This document shows, one piece after another, positions 34,522 through 43,206 of a stretch of 64,000 bases of DNA (positions within the stretch are counted from its first letter, which is position 1; the number at the start of each line of letters is the position of its first letter). A model generated the notes under the pieces. The model was not told the origin of the DNA and made no database searches. It saw only the letters and a list, made by a program, of their open reading frames with translations. The translations under genes were made by a program, and so were the position numbers. Source of the DNA: Pelosinus baikalensis (lineage in GTDB: Bacteria > Bacillota > Negativicutes > DSM-13327); the NCBI RefSeq assembly GCF_020819555.1, contig NZ_JAJHJB010000018.1, positions 43,340 through 107,339 on the forward strand, written 5' to 3'.

Positions 34522-35904
34522 ATGGAAAAACACCACATCAATGCGTTGAAAGAGATTGTTGGAGAAGAAAATGTATTGACAAGCGCCGAGGACTTATACT
34601 GTTACTCCTATGATGCAACACCTGGTCATGCTCACATGCCAGATGCAGTTGTATCACCAGCTAATACTGCAGAGACTTCTAAAATTTTAAAACTGGCTAA
34701 CGAAAATCATATCCCAGTATATACCAGAGGATCAGGCACTAACCTTAGCGCAGGCTGTGTCCCTACAAAAGGTGGTATTGTATTATTAATGACTCGCCTA
34801 AATAAAATTTTAGAAGTTGATTTAGAAAACCTAGTAGCTGTAGCAGAACCCGGTGTTATTGTGGCTGACTTAAATAAAGAAATAGCTTCATTAGGTCTTA
34901 TTTATCCTCCTGATCCTGGTACTGTGGCAACTGCAACTTTAGGCGGCACGGTAGCAGAAAATGCAGGTGGCTTGCGTGGTCTAAAATACGGCGTTTCTAA
35001 ACATTATGTTATGGGTTTAGAAGTTGTCTTAGCAAACGGGGATATTATGAATACAGGCGGAAAAAATGTTAAAGATGTTTCTGGTTATGATATGACCAAA
35101 CTCTTTACTGGATCAGAAGGCACCTTATGTGTCATCACTAAAATTATTTCCAAACTAGTCCCTGCACCAGAAGCCAAAAAAGCTATGATGGCAATCTTTA
35201 AAGATCTTGATAATGCTGGCAAAGCAGTTTCCGCTATTATTGCAGCAAAAATCATCCCTGCCACTCTAGAAATTATGGATAACGCTACAATTCGTACCGT
35301 AGAAGATTATGCGAAAGTAGGCCTGCCACTAGATGCAGAAGCCGTACTTTTAATTGAAGTCGATGGCAACCCCATCGTTGTAGAAAAAGAAGCTGAAAAA
35401 GTTATGGAAGCTCTTAAAGCAAATCATGCTGATTTTGTACAAATCGCTAAAGATGATGCTGAACGCGATAAGTTGTGGGCCGCTCGTCGTGCTGCTTTGC
35501 CAGCTTTGGCCAAACTTCGTCCTACCACCTATGTAGAAGATGCCACTGTACCTCGTAATAAAGTACCTGATTTCCTTCGTGAAGTAAGCAGCATTGCAAA
35601 AAAACATAATGTGACAATCGGTACCTTCGGTCATGCTGGCGATGGCAATATGCACCCTACAATTGTGTGTGACATTCGTATTCCAGAAGAAATGGAACGA
35701 GTTTACCAAGCTATGGATGAAATGTTTAAAGCGGCAATTGCTCTAGGCGGTACATTAAGTGGCGAACACGGCATTGGTCTTGGCAAACTACCATGGATGG
35801 AACAGCAACATGGCCTAGTAACCATGAATGCGATGAGATCAATCAAGCGCGCACTTGATCCTAACTTGATTTTAAACCCAGGAAAATTAGTGGGAGAGTG
35901 TTAA
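34522..35904 (+). CDS. glcD: Glycolate/D-lactate oxidase FAD subunit
   Basis: FAD-linked 2-hydroxyacid oxidoreductase of 460 residues, VAO/PCMH fold. Visible: FAD-binding segment TRGSGTNLSAGCVPTKGGIVL (PP-loop region), VAVAEPGVIVADLNKEI, YPPDPGTVATATLGGTVAENAGGLRG taken in parts, and the C-terminal TFGHAGDGNMHPT and GEHGIGLGK, which carry the catalytic histidines. It overlaps functionally with the Fe-S subunit gene that begins two bases after its stop. Substrate could be glycolate or D-lactate; in lactate-using Negativicutes the latter is equally likely. Confidence 0.9.
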   Translation: MEKHHINALKEIVGEENVLTSAEDLYCYSYDATPGHAHMPDAVVSPANTAETSKILKLANENHIPVYTRGSGTNLSAGCVPTKGGIVLLMTRLNKILEVDLENLVAVAEPGVIVADLNKEIASLGLIYPPDPGTVATATLGGTVAENAGGLRGLKYGVSKHYVMGLEVVLANGDIMNTGGKNVKDVSGYDMTKLFTGSEGTLCVITKIISKLVPAPEAKKAMMAIFKDLDNAGKAVSAIIAAKIIPATLEIMDNATIRTVEDYAKVGLPLDAEAVLLIEVDGNPIVVEKEAEKVMEALKANHADFVQIAKDDAERDKLWAARRAALPALAKLRPTTYVEDATVPRNKVPDFLREVSSIAKKHNVTIGTFGHAGDGNMHPTIVCDIRIPEEMERVYQAMDEMFKAAIALGGTLSGEHGIGLGKLPWMEQQHGLVTMNAMRSIKRALDPNLILNPGKLVGEC

Positions 35905-35905
35905 T

Positions 35906-37225
35906 ATGACTGAAAGAATAACAGCTAAGGATATAAATGAACAAGATAAAGCTTTATTATCAGACCTTCAAGATGCTCTTGCCAATTGTATGAAATGCGG
36001 CAATTGCATGGAAGTCTGCCCTGTATATAAAGAAGTTGGTAAGGAAGCTGCGGTAGCACGTGGTAAATTATCGTTAATGGAAGGAGTTCTTAAAGGCTCA
36101 ATTCCCCTTTCTGCTGCCTTTGATACGGCCATGTCCAAATGCGTTTCGTGCAAAGCTTGTACAGCAAAATGTCCTTGTGGCGTACCAGCTGATGAATTAA
36201 TCCTCCGTGGACGCCAAGCTGCTGTAAAAGCACGTGGTCTGCACCCTATTAAGAAAAAAGTATTTGCCCTCTTAAAAAATAGACATCTATTTGACTTTTC
36301 TCTACGAATGGCAGGTATCTTTGGCCCATTATCTTTTAAAAAAATCCCTGGCAAAATGGCAGCCTTAGCCCGTTTTCCAATGCCAGGAATGGACTATAAA
36401 AGGGTAACAGCTCCTTTTGCCTCCACTCCTCTTAGAAGCCAATATCCTGAAGTAATAAAAGTTGACAGACCTACAATGCGAGTTGGATTCTTTACTGGCT
36501 GTACAATCAACTATATCTATACTGATGTTGGACAATCCGTCATCAATGTTTTAAAAGAAAATAATATAGAAGTAACACTGCCTAGTATGCAGCACTGCTG
36601 TGGTACACCGGTGTATATGTCTGGCGACGTAGATTCTGCTAAAATACTAGCCAAACACAATATCGAAACTTTTGACAGCTACAACTTTGACTACATTGTC
36701 TCCGCTTGCGGTTCCTGTACAGAAGCTTTCCGCATTGAATTTCCTCATCTTTTTCATGATGATCCAAAGATGAGTGCTATGACTGAAAAACTTGCTAAGA
36801 AAACCTATGAAATTAGTGAGTTTCTCATTGACATTGTAAAAATTGATAAAACAAAACTAGGTCCGGTAAATGCTACTGTGACAATGCATGATCCATGCCA
36901 TATGGCACGAGGCATTAAAGTCACTAAACAGCCTCGGGAGGTTCTAAAATCGATCCCTGGCTTACGCTTTGTCGAAATGAAAGCACCTGATCGCTGCTGC
37001 GGTTCAGGAGGTTCCTTTAGCTTGGGTAACTACGAACTTTCTCGTAAGATTAATGATAAGAAAATTGCTGACATTGCATCTACTAATGCTGATACAGTAG
37101 TAACTAGTTGTGGAACTTGCCGAATGCATTTGACAGATGGTCTATTCCAAAATAACATGAATCAAGACGCTCTTCATGTCATTCAAGTCCTAGACAGATC
37201 CTACAAAGCGGGTCATCGAAAGTAA
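35906..37225 (+). CDS. glcF: Glycolate/D-lactate oxidase Fe-S subunit
   Basis: 439 residues. Two [4Fe-4S] ferredoxin motifs near the N-terminus (CMKCGNCMEVCP and CVSCKACTAKCPCG), then two cysteine-rich CCG domains (MQHCCGTPVYMSG with SACGSCTEAF; HDPCHMARGI with DRCCGSGGSF and TSCGTCRMHL). It takes electrons from the GlcD FAD and passes them to the quinone or an electron-transfer partner. It starts two bases behind glcD with GGGAGAG, so the pair is co-translated. Confidence 0.92.
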   Translation: MTERITAKDINEQDKALLSDLQDALANCMKCGNCMEVCPVYKEVGKEAAVARGKLSLMEGVLKGSIPLSAAFDTAMSKCVSCKACTAKCPCGVPADELILRGRQAAVKARGLHPIKKKVFALLKNRHLFDFSLRMAGIFGPLSFKKIPGKMAALARFPMPGMDYKRVTAPFASTPLRSQYPEVIKVDRPTMRVGFFTGCTINYIYTDVGQSVINVLKENNIEVTLPSMQHCCGTPVYMSGDVDSAKILAKHNIETFDSYNFDYIVSACGSCTEAFRIEFPHLFHDDPKMSAMTEKLAKKTYEISEFLIDIVKIDKTKLGPVNATVTMHDPCHMARGIKVTKQPREVLKSIPGLRFVEMKAPDRCCGSGGSFSLGNYELSRKINDKKIADIASTNADTVVTSCGTCRMHLTDGLFQNNMNQDALHVIQVLDRSYKAGHRK

Positions 37226-37248
37226 TACGAAAAACTTTAAAATGAATT

Positions 37249-37342
37249 GAACCACAAAGACGCAAAGGACACAAAGGGGACTATTTATATTTCTCGTGCA
37301 CTCCTTTGTGTGCCGCACAGCGGCATTGTGCCTTGTGGTTCA
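37249..37342. repeat. Dispersed repeat, REP/MITE-like (full copy)
   Basis: Imperfect inverted repeat: left arm GAACCACAAAGACGCAAAGG and right arm ending GCCTTGTGGTTC, with internal CTCCTTTGTGTGCCGCA and CAGCGGCATTGTG. A second, partial copy (right part only) lies at 62063-62107. Elements built on TTTGTG(T)CTTTGTGGTT are familiar as non-coding repeats in many bacterial genomes. Confidence 0.75.
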
Positions 37343-37379
37343 TTACTTTTTTATACATCCTATTGACTAAAAAAACTTA

Positions 37380-37417
37380 AACAAAAGGAGTATAGCTTTT
37401 GCTATACTCCTTTTGTT
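37380..37417. terminator. Perfect terminator hairpin
   Basis: 17-bp perfect inverted repeat (AACAAAAGGAGTATAGC and its complement) with a TTTT loop. It lies after the MCP fossil on the minus strand and may have been that gene's terminator. Confidence 0.8.
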
Positions 37418-37424
37418 TATCTTA

Positions 37425-37583
37425 TTATATTTGGAACTTATTAACTTCTCCCTGCAAATCCATTGCTAATTTAGCCAGCGCCTGACTAGAGGATGCGATT
37501 TCTTCCATAGATGCTGATTGTTCCTCTGTTGCAGCCGATACTGCCTGGGCTTCGCCAGATGCTTTCTTACTCAAATCATCCAT
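37425..37583 (-). pseudogene. C-terminal fossil of a methyl-accepting chemotaxis protein
   Basis: Minus-strand frame reads DDLSKKASGEAQAVSAATEEQ, then SASMEEIASSSQALAKLA and a final EVNKFQI before a stop. This is the standard tail of an MCP signalling domain, about 52 codons. Everything upstream is lost and replaced by an HD-domain fragment in another frame, so the two meet at a deletion junction near 37583. Confidence 0.8.
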
Positions 37584-37792
37584 TAAATTATTTTTCCGAT
37601 GTCATGAAGTAAAGCCGCTGCTGGCATTAGTTGGATGATCTGAAATGAAAGACCAAGCCTTACTGCAAATCCAACTGCAAGTTTCGCAACCCTACAAGAA
37701 TGTTTGGCTGTAGAGAGATTATAATTGACTATCAATTGAAATAGATAGGCTATTACCTCAGACTTTGGAAAAATAGTAGCGTTATTGGGCAT
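37583..37792 (-). pseudogene. N-terminal fragment of an HD-domain (HD-GYP-like) phosphohydrolase
   Basis: 69 codons: HSCRVAKLAVGFAVRLGLS followed by PAAALLHDIGKII, the first His and the HD pair of an HD/HD-GYP metal-dependent phosphohydrolase, then an early stop. A normal HD-GYP domain needs about 170 residues. Its ATG at 37792 has a strong AGGAGG, but that site is part of a perfect 28-bp hairpin (37799-37865). The truncated product is probably inactive. Confidence 0.7.
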
Positions 37793-37798
37793 GCAGAC

Positions 37799-37865
37799 CT
37801 CCTAAAAATACAAGTTTAATGTAACACAATTTACTTATGTTACATTAAACTTGTATTTTTAGGAG
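37799..37865. repeat. Perfect 28-bp inverted repeat enclosing a ribosome binding site
   Basis: Arms 37799-37826 and 37838-37865 are perfect complements, loop of 11 bases. On the minus strand the 3' arm ends in AGGAG of the HD-fragment ribosome site and the 5' arm supplies CTCCT, so the RNA hairpin would hide that site. Its inner core is shared with the hairpin at 37998-38056. Confidence 0.9.
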
Positions 37866-37997
37866 ATAGATTTAGTATAATTCTCACTTATTTAGCAAAC
37901 GATTTTAACTATTTCCTAAGAATAACAAAAAAATATTCATATTTTCAAAAAAATAAAGTCGTAAAAGAAGGAAAAAACATGAATGACGTAATATATC

Positions 37998-38056
37998 AAA
38001 ATTAGGCATATCGAGGTAACATAAGTAAATTATGTTACCTCGATATGCCTAATTTT
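37998..38056. repeat. Perfect 26-bp inverted repeat sharing its core with the neighbouring hairpin
   Basis: Arms 37998-38023 and 38031-38056, loop AGTAAAT. The inner 23 bases (GTAACATAAGTAAATT, A, TGTTAC) match the core of the 37799-37865 hairpin in inverted orientation with one difference; the outer arms differ. T-rich 3' flank would also allow it to act as a terminator. Confidence 0.9.
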
Positions 38057-38126
38057 TTCATCTATAATATGATTTTCATCTATAAATGAATATAAAATTC
38101 GTCTTTATGAAGCACTTTTTATTTAT

Positions 38127-38165
38127 AAAGAAGGAAGCCTGCAAGCAGGCTTCCTTCTTTATTGA
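38127..38165 (-). terminator. Terminator of RNase J gene
   Basis: 16-bp perfect stem (38127-38142, 38145-38160) with a minimal loop, directly after the RNase J stop. Confidence 0.85.
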
Positions 38166-38192
38166 TAATTACAATGCCTTAACAACATTTTG

Positions 38193-39866
38193 TTATACTT
38201 CCATAATAATGGGTAAAATCATAGGACTGCGGCGAGTCTTCTCATACACAAATTTACTTAAAGCATCCCGTACGCTGCCTTTTATCGATGCCCATTCTAT
38301 CACTTTATTCGCTTCACAATTAGCCAAAACCTGTTTGACTTTTTGTTTGGCTTCAACCATTAATTGCCCCGACTCTCGCACATAAACAAATCCCCGAGAA
38401 ACGAGATCCGGTCCAGCCACAACACAACCACTTTCTTTGTCCATGGTTATTACAACAATAAGTACACCATCCTGAGATAATTTACTTCGATCTCTCATAA
38501 CAATATTACCCACATCACCTACACCTAAACCATCAACAAATACTTTACCTGAGGTTACCTTACCAGCCAATTTTCCTGTTATAGTGCCGGCATCTTTGCT
38601 AAACTCAAAGACCTGTCCATTACTGCCAATAAAAATATTCTCTTTGGCAACGCCCAAATCTTGAGCAAGTTTTCCATGGCTCATTAACATTCGATACTCC
38701 CCATGCACTGGAATGAAATATTGAGGTCGCACCAAAGTCAGCATCAATTTCAATTCTTCTTGGCTAGCATGTCCAGAAACATGAATACCAGCAGAACGTT
38801 CGTGAATAACTTCCGCTCCTAAGCGCAGCAGAGCATCAATGGTCTTTGATACTGATTTTTCATTTCCTGGAATCGGTGAAGCAGAAATAATAACGGTGTC
38901 ACTAGGATATATTTCAACTTTTCGATGATCATTCATTGCCATACGTGTCAAGGCTGACATAGGCTCTCCTTGACTTCCTGTTGACAAAATTAAAATTTGA
39001 TTGCCTGGGTAATTTTTAATTTCATCAATATCAATTAACACACCTTCAGGCACTGTTAAGTATCCAAGCTCTGTAGCAATATTTACAACATTGATCATAC
39101 TTCGTCCAATAATTGCCACTTTTCGGCCATATTTACAAGCAGAAGTAATCGCTTGCTGCACCCTTAGAACATTAGATGCAAAGGTTGCCAGAAGAATTCG
39201 CCCTTTTGCTGCATTAAAAGCTTCATCAAGGGCAAGACCCACCTGACGCTCTGACTTCGTAAAACCAGGCCTTTCCGCATTCGTGCTGTCGGACATTAAA
39301 ACCATTACGCCTTCATCGCCCAGTTCAGCAAACTTATGAAGATCCATTACCTTACCATCAACTGGTGTGTAATCAATTTTAAAATCTCCAGTATGGACAA
39401 TAGTACCAACTGGGGTTTTAAAATACATCCCTACAGAATCAGGAATAGAATGGCTCACCCGCATAAATCCCACTTGAATTTTACCAAATGTTATCTGATC
39501 TCCTGGCTTTATGGAAATCAATTTATAATTTGCCACATTATTTTCCTTCAAGCGGCACTCAGCCAGTCCCATTGCAAGGCGCGTACCATAGACAGGTACA
39601 TCAATCTGCTTGAGTAAATAAGATAAAGATCCAATGTGATCTTCATGACCATGAGTAATGACAACTGCCCTTATCTTATCCTGGTTTTCAAGAAGATAGG
39701 ATATATCGGGTATCACTAAATCAATCCCTAACATATCATCCTCTGGGAATGCCAGCCCAGAATCAAGTATGACAATATCATCCTCATATTGAATAACCGT
39801 CATGTTTTTCCCTATTTCGCCCAATCCACCCAGTGGAATAATAGCGAGCTTATTTTGTTTTTCCAA
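38193..39866 (-). CDS. rnj: Ribonuclease J
   Basis: Metallo-beta-lactamase/beta-CASP nuclease with endo- and 5'-3' exonuclease activity in RNA processing; 557 residues as in the family. Motifs: GGLGEIGKNM, the zinc ligands HGHEDHIG (about 72-79), HTGDFKID, STNAERPG, and beta-CASP parts STGSQGEPMSAL and HVSGHASQEELKLML; the C-terminal domain ends the chain. The start is TTG at 39866 with GGAGG about ten bases ahead; no better start exists nearby. Confidence 0.95.
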   Translation of the reverse strand: MEKQNKLAIIPLGGLGEIGKNMTVIQYEDDIVILDSGLAFPEDDMLGIDLVIPDISYLLENQDKIRAVVITHGHEDHIGSLSYLLKQIDVPVYGTRLAMGLAECRLKENNVANYKLISIKPGDQITFGKIQVGFMRVSHSIPDSVGMYFKTPVGTIVHTGDFKIDYTPVDGKVMDLHKFAELGDEGVMVLMSDSTNAERPGFTKSERQVGLALDEAFNAAKGRILLATFASNVLRVQQAITSACKYGRKVAIIGRSMINVVNIATELGYLTVPEGVLIDIDEIKNYPGNQILILSTGSQGEPMSALTRMAMNDHRKVEIYPSDTVIISASPIPGNEKSVSKTIDALLRLGAEVIHERSAGIHVSGHASQEELKLMLTLVRPQYFIPVHGEYRMLMSHGKLAQDLGVAKENIFIGSNGQVFEFSKDAGTITGKLAGKVTSGKVFVDGLGVGDVGNIVMRDRSKLSQDGVLIVVITMDKESGCVVAGPDLVSRGFVYVRESGQLMVEAKQKVKQVLANCEANKVIEWASIKGSVRDALSKFVYEKTRRSPMILPIIMEV

Positions 39867-40073
39867 AAAAAAATACCTCCATTATTTGAGTTTGTATATT
39901 TAACTTTGTTTTCACCAATAGACGTTCCGTAAGTCACCCCACCAAGATAAAAAAATGGCTGACTTCATCCAAATGTTCATAAATGAAAATATCCGCTCAC
40001 AACCCATTACCTACATTGTACTTGATCTTTCTACAATATACAAGCATTCCCTCATTTAGCAGATAATATTTAC

Positions 40074-41171
40074 TTATAATTGAGCCAAATTAGAGTTTCT
40101 CCAATTTTCTCCCAAAGGAATTTCTACAGAAAGTTTAGTTCCTTGACCAATAACAGACGTAATCGTAAAGGTTCCTTCTACTAAGGCTACCCGTTCACCT
40201 ATGCCGTAGATTCCTAAACAAGTACGACTATGAGTATTTTTAACCATTTTCGTATCAAATCCTACACCATTATCCTGGATCATTAACATAAGTTTGTCCT
40301 GTCTTTTGTTTAATGATACCCAAACCTCCGTTGCCTGCGCATGCTTCACAATATTCGTTAACGCCTCTTGCAAAATTCGGTATAACGTAATCTCAACTTC
40401 TGGTGAAAATCGCTCTCTAGACAAATTACTAAAATCGATATGTAAAGAAATTTCATATTGCTTAGCATAATTTTCTATATACTTTTTAGCTGCAGCAACT
40501 AGTCCTAAATCATCTAATAGTACAGGGCGCAGTTCAACTGCAATATGATGAACCGCTTCTAGAGTTGTAACAGCAAGGTCACGTATTTTTAATATTTTTT
40601 CTTTATCTTCACTGCTTTCTACCTGCTCAGCCAGCATACGCAAACCTACAATAATCGAGGTAAGAGATTGGCTTGTTTCATCATGCAGCTCGCGGGAAAT
40701 TCTTTTACGCTCTTCTTCTTGTACCGTGATAATTTTATTTAAGAATACAGAACGTAATTCTTCTTTTTCTTGTAATGCTCCTACTAACTTTTCCTGCTGG
40801 GCATTCGACTGCACATTGGCCTCTACAAAGCGTGCTGCTAATCGGGCATAAGGTCCTGCCGTTTTTTGATCCCCTGTAATACCAATTACCCCGATACATC
40901 GGTTCTCAAACATGATGGGTACATTATATCCTTGCCGTATACCCTTTAGATAGCATTCTTCTTCTTTTGTGACATAAAATTCTTTTACAACTCCAGCGCC
41001 AAGCATTCTAGCCCCTGATTCATGTACTTGCCCAATCCGCTCTCTACTAAAAGATGCAATAATCACACCTTGATCATCAAGGATATTTACATTTTTATTT
41101 AATTCAGCAGCAACGATATCAACTAAGGATTGAGCAAATTCTGCATCCATCCGTCCATATGTATTGTTCAT
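40074..41171 (-). CDS. Histidine kinase with N-terminal sugar-diacid recognition domain
   Basis: 365 residues. The first about 125 match the CdaR-type sugar-diacid recognition domain (NKNVNILDDQGVIIASFSRE, RIGQVHESG, VPIMFENRCIGVIGITGD, PYARLAARFVE). Then a HisKA_3 dimerisation helix with the phosphorylated His in EERKRISRELHDETSQSL (about 160) and an HATPase (ALTNIVKHAQATEV, IQDNGVGFD, GIYGIGERVA). No membrane segment, so it senses a cytoplasmic ligand. HisKA_3 kinases pair with NarL-type regulators; the orphan regulator at 33.7 kb beside glcD-glcF is the natural candidate. ATG at 41171 with GGAGG. Confidence 0.88.
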   Translation of the reverse strand: MNNTYGRMDAEFAQSLVDIVAAELNKNVNILDDQGVIIASFSRERIGQVHESGARMLGAGVVKEFYVTKEEECYLKGIRQGYNVPIMFENRCIGVIGITGDQKTAGPYARLAARFVEANVQSNAQQEKLVGALQEKEELRSVFLNKIITVQEEERKRISRELHDETSQSLTSIIVGLRMLAEQVESSEDKEKILKIRDLAVTTLEAVHHIAVELRPVLLDDLGLVAAAKKYIENYAKQYEISLHIDFSNLSRERFSPEVEITLYRILQEALTNIVKHAQATEVWVSLNKRQDKLMLMIQDNGVGFDTKMVKNTHSRTCLGIYGIGERVALVEGTFTITSVIGQGTKLSVEIPLGENWRNSNLAQL

Positions 41172-41273
41172 AATTCAATCCTCCGCAATGACTTTTAACA
41201 TACATTTTTTTATTCCCTTTTGTAAAGACTCTTTACTTTCCTATAGTAAAGGTTTCTAATACGAATCTAATGA

Positions 41274-41302
41274 TTGACAACTAATCCGATATTGATTAAA
41301 AT
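41274..41302 (+). promoter_or_regulatory. Promoter of the lysine-riboswitch transcript
   Basis: TTGACA (41274-41279), a 17-base spacer and TAAAAT (41297-41302), about 20 bases before the riboswitch. Confidence 0.8.
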
Positions 41303-41321
41303 AAGCAAGAAATTAAATATG

Positions 41322-41562
41322 TTGTGATTATAGAGGCGCAAATATTATCAGTATATGTAGTGAGCTGGCAGCAATGAACTATATAGAAAGGAATAATTGC
41401 CGAAACAAAAGGAAATGCCATTTCTTGTTGTTGGGCTTGTATTAAATAAGTACAAGACTGTCATCAAAAAGATTCTTTTAGATGAAGTGCTATCTCACGC
41501 AAGCGTTAGTTTATTCTTTGGAGTAAATTTTTTGGTTGTGAGATAGATCACAACCATTTTTG
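41322..41562 (+). promoter_or_regulatory. Lysine riboswitch (L-box) with terminator
   Basis: The L-box landmarks appear in order: GTGATTATAGAGGCGCAAA (P1/P2 start), CAGTATATG, TTGCCGAAAC, TTGTTGGGCTTGTATTAAATAAGTACAAGACTGTC (in two parts) and GCTATCTCAC closing P1. A terminator stem GGTTGTGA / TCACAACC (41534-41541, 41548-41555) with a T run follows. GTGAGATAG in the terminator loop side can pair with CTATCTCAC of P1, giving the alternative fold. Lysine binding would stop transcription of the permease gene. Confidence 0.92.
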
Positions 41563-41587
41563 TTTTAAATCGAATAGGAGGTCAAAT

Positions 41588-43015
41588 ATGTCAAATTCTA
41601 CAGTGAATCTTAAAGATTTATGTCCTGAAAAAGAAGGACTCAAACGCGGCATGAACTCACGGCATCTCATGATGATATCCATTGGTGGTACAATTGGTAC
41701 CGGACTCTTTCTAGGATCGGGTCAAACTCTTAATCAAGCAGGTCCCTTAGGTGCCGTTCTTGCATATCTAACCGGCGGTTTTATCATGTATCTAGTATTG
41801 CTTTGCTTAGGAGAACTCACCTCAGCCATGCCTGTTTCTGGTTCTTTCCAAAGTTATGCTTCACGTTTTATTTCTCCTGGTGCTGGCTTCACTACCGGCT
41901 GGCTGTATTGGCTGAATTGGGCCATTTGTATTGCTGCCGACTTTACTGCTGCGGGTATTATCATGCACAATTGGTTTCCGCAAATTGCTATTTGGATATG
42001 GTGCGGTTTTTTTGCTATTATGCTTGCTTTACTAAACATCATTTCTGTAAGGGCTTATGGCGAAGCTGAATTTTGGTTTGCTAGTATTAAAGTAACCGCT
42101 ATTTTAGCATTTATTGTCGCAGGTGCAGGTTTGCTCTTTGGCTTTTCCAGTCATTCCGTCCCTATTGTTGGCTTATCCAACTTTAATACGGAAGCAGGTT
42201 TATTTCCTAATGGATTTCAAGCTGTATTTTTAACTATGATTGCTGTAGTATATTCTTTCCAAGGTGCTGAACTTGTCGGTATCGCAGCCGGCGAATGCCA
42301 AGATGCCAGTAAAAATGTCCCTCGTGTTATTAAAGGTATTACCTTTCGGATTATTTTTTTCTATGTGTTGGCAATGATCGTACTGGCAGGTATTATCCCT
42401 TGGCAAGAAGCCAGTGTTTTAGAAAGTCCTTTTGCTCATGTATTCGGCATCTTAGGTTTTCCTTTAGCTAAGGATATTATGAGTTTCGTTGTTATGACTT
42501 CAGCTTTATCTGCAGGCAATTCAGCCTTATATGCCTGCTCTCGCCTTCTTTGGTCTATGTCTAAAGAAGGCTTAGCACCAAAATGTTTAGGTACATTAAA
42601 TTCTCGCGGTGTTCCTGTCAATGGGGTTTATATTACTGTTATCTTGGCGTGTATGTCTTTACTCACTAGTGAATATGCTGCCGATACAGTGTACCTGTGG
42701 CTTATGTCTAGTACAGGACTGACTGGCTGCCTGATCTGGGTTATTATTGCCTGGTGTCAGCTCAACTTCCGTAGAGAATTTTTCCGTCTAGGCGGCAAAA
42801 TAGAGCAGCTAAAATTTCGGACTCCCTTTTATCCTCTGGTTCCAATATTAGCTTTAGTATTGAACCTTGGGGTCATATGTAGCTTGTATTTTGATGAATC
42901 CCAACGAATTGTTTTATATACAGGTCTTCCTGCATTATTAGGTGTCTATTTATACTATATTTTATTCTTGGACAAGAAAGTTAGCGCAGCTAAAATTAAA
43001 GAAAAAATGGGCTAA
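41588..43015 (+). CDS. lysP: Amino acid permease, probably lysine-specific
   Basis: 475-residue APC-superfamily permease with 12 membrane helices. The N-terminus KRGMNSRHLMMISIGGTIGTGLF and the helix-2 GPLGAVLAYLTGGFIMYLV are typical of the basic/neutral amino acid transporter group (LysP, HisP, GabP); QGAELVGIAAGE and PFAHVFG fit too. Substrate is inferred as lysine because the gene lies directly behind a lysine riboswitch. ATG at 41588 with AGGAGG. The riboswitch would shut it off when lysine is plentiful. Confidence 0.9.
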   Translation: MSNSTVNLKDLCPEKEGLKRGMNSRHLMMISIGGTIGTGLFLGSGQTLNQAGPLGAVLAYLTGGFIMYLVLLCLGELTSAMPVSGSFQSYASRFISPGAGFTTGWLYWLNWAICIAADFTAAGIIMHNWFPQIAIWIWCGFFAIMLALLNIISVRAYGEAEFWFASIKVTAILAFIVAGAGLLFGFSSHSVPIVGLSNFNTEAGLFPNGFQAVFLTMIAVVYSFQGAELVGIAAGECQDASKNVPRVIKGITFRIIFFYVLAMIVLAGIIPWQEASVLESPFAHVFGILGFPLAKDIMSFVVMTSALSAGNSALYACSRLLWSMSKEGLAPKCLGTLNSRGVPVNGVYITVILACMSLLTSEYAADTVYLWLMSSTGLTGCLIWVIIAWCQLNFRREFFRLGGKIEQLKFRTPFYPLVPILALVLNLGVICSLYFDESQRIVLYTGLPALLGVYLYYILFLDKKVSAAKIKEKMG

Positions 43016-43031
43016 AAAACCTTGACGCGTT

Positions 43032-43090
43032 TTTTTAAAATTTAGTATAGTAAAAAGTGGTGGTCTCGGCTATGAGGTCACCACTTTTTT
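43032..43090. terminator. Terminator of the lysine permease gene
   Basis: AAAAAGTGGT / ACCACTTTTT stem enclosing an extra GGTCTC..GAGGTC pairing, 20 bases after the stop. Confidence 0.8.
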
Positions 43091-43206
43091 ATTTCATATC
43101 TTGAGATAAGTGTGTATCGAAAGGCAAAACTTACTATGGAAGTGCACCCGTAGTTCTGTGTTATAATGTTATGTAAACAAAATAGAAAGTTGGAGGCACA
43201 TTCATT

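Noticed and set aside
37799..38056. CRISPR-like repeats
   Set aside because: Only two palindromes, with different arms and no regular spacers; no cas genes in the window.
38086..38385. 99-codon plus-strand ORF at the 3' end of the RNase J gene
   Set aside because: Runs through a terminator and then antisense to RNase J; not credible.
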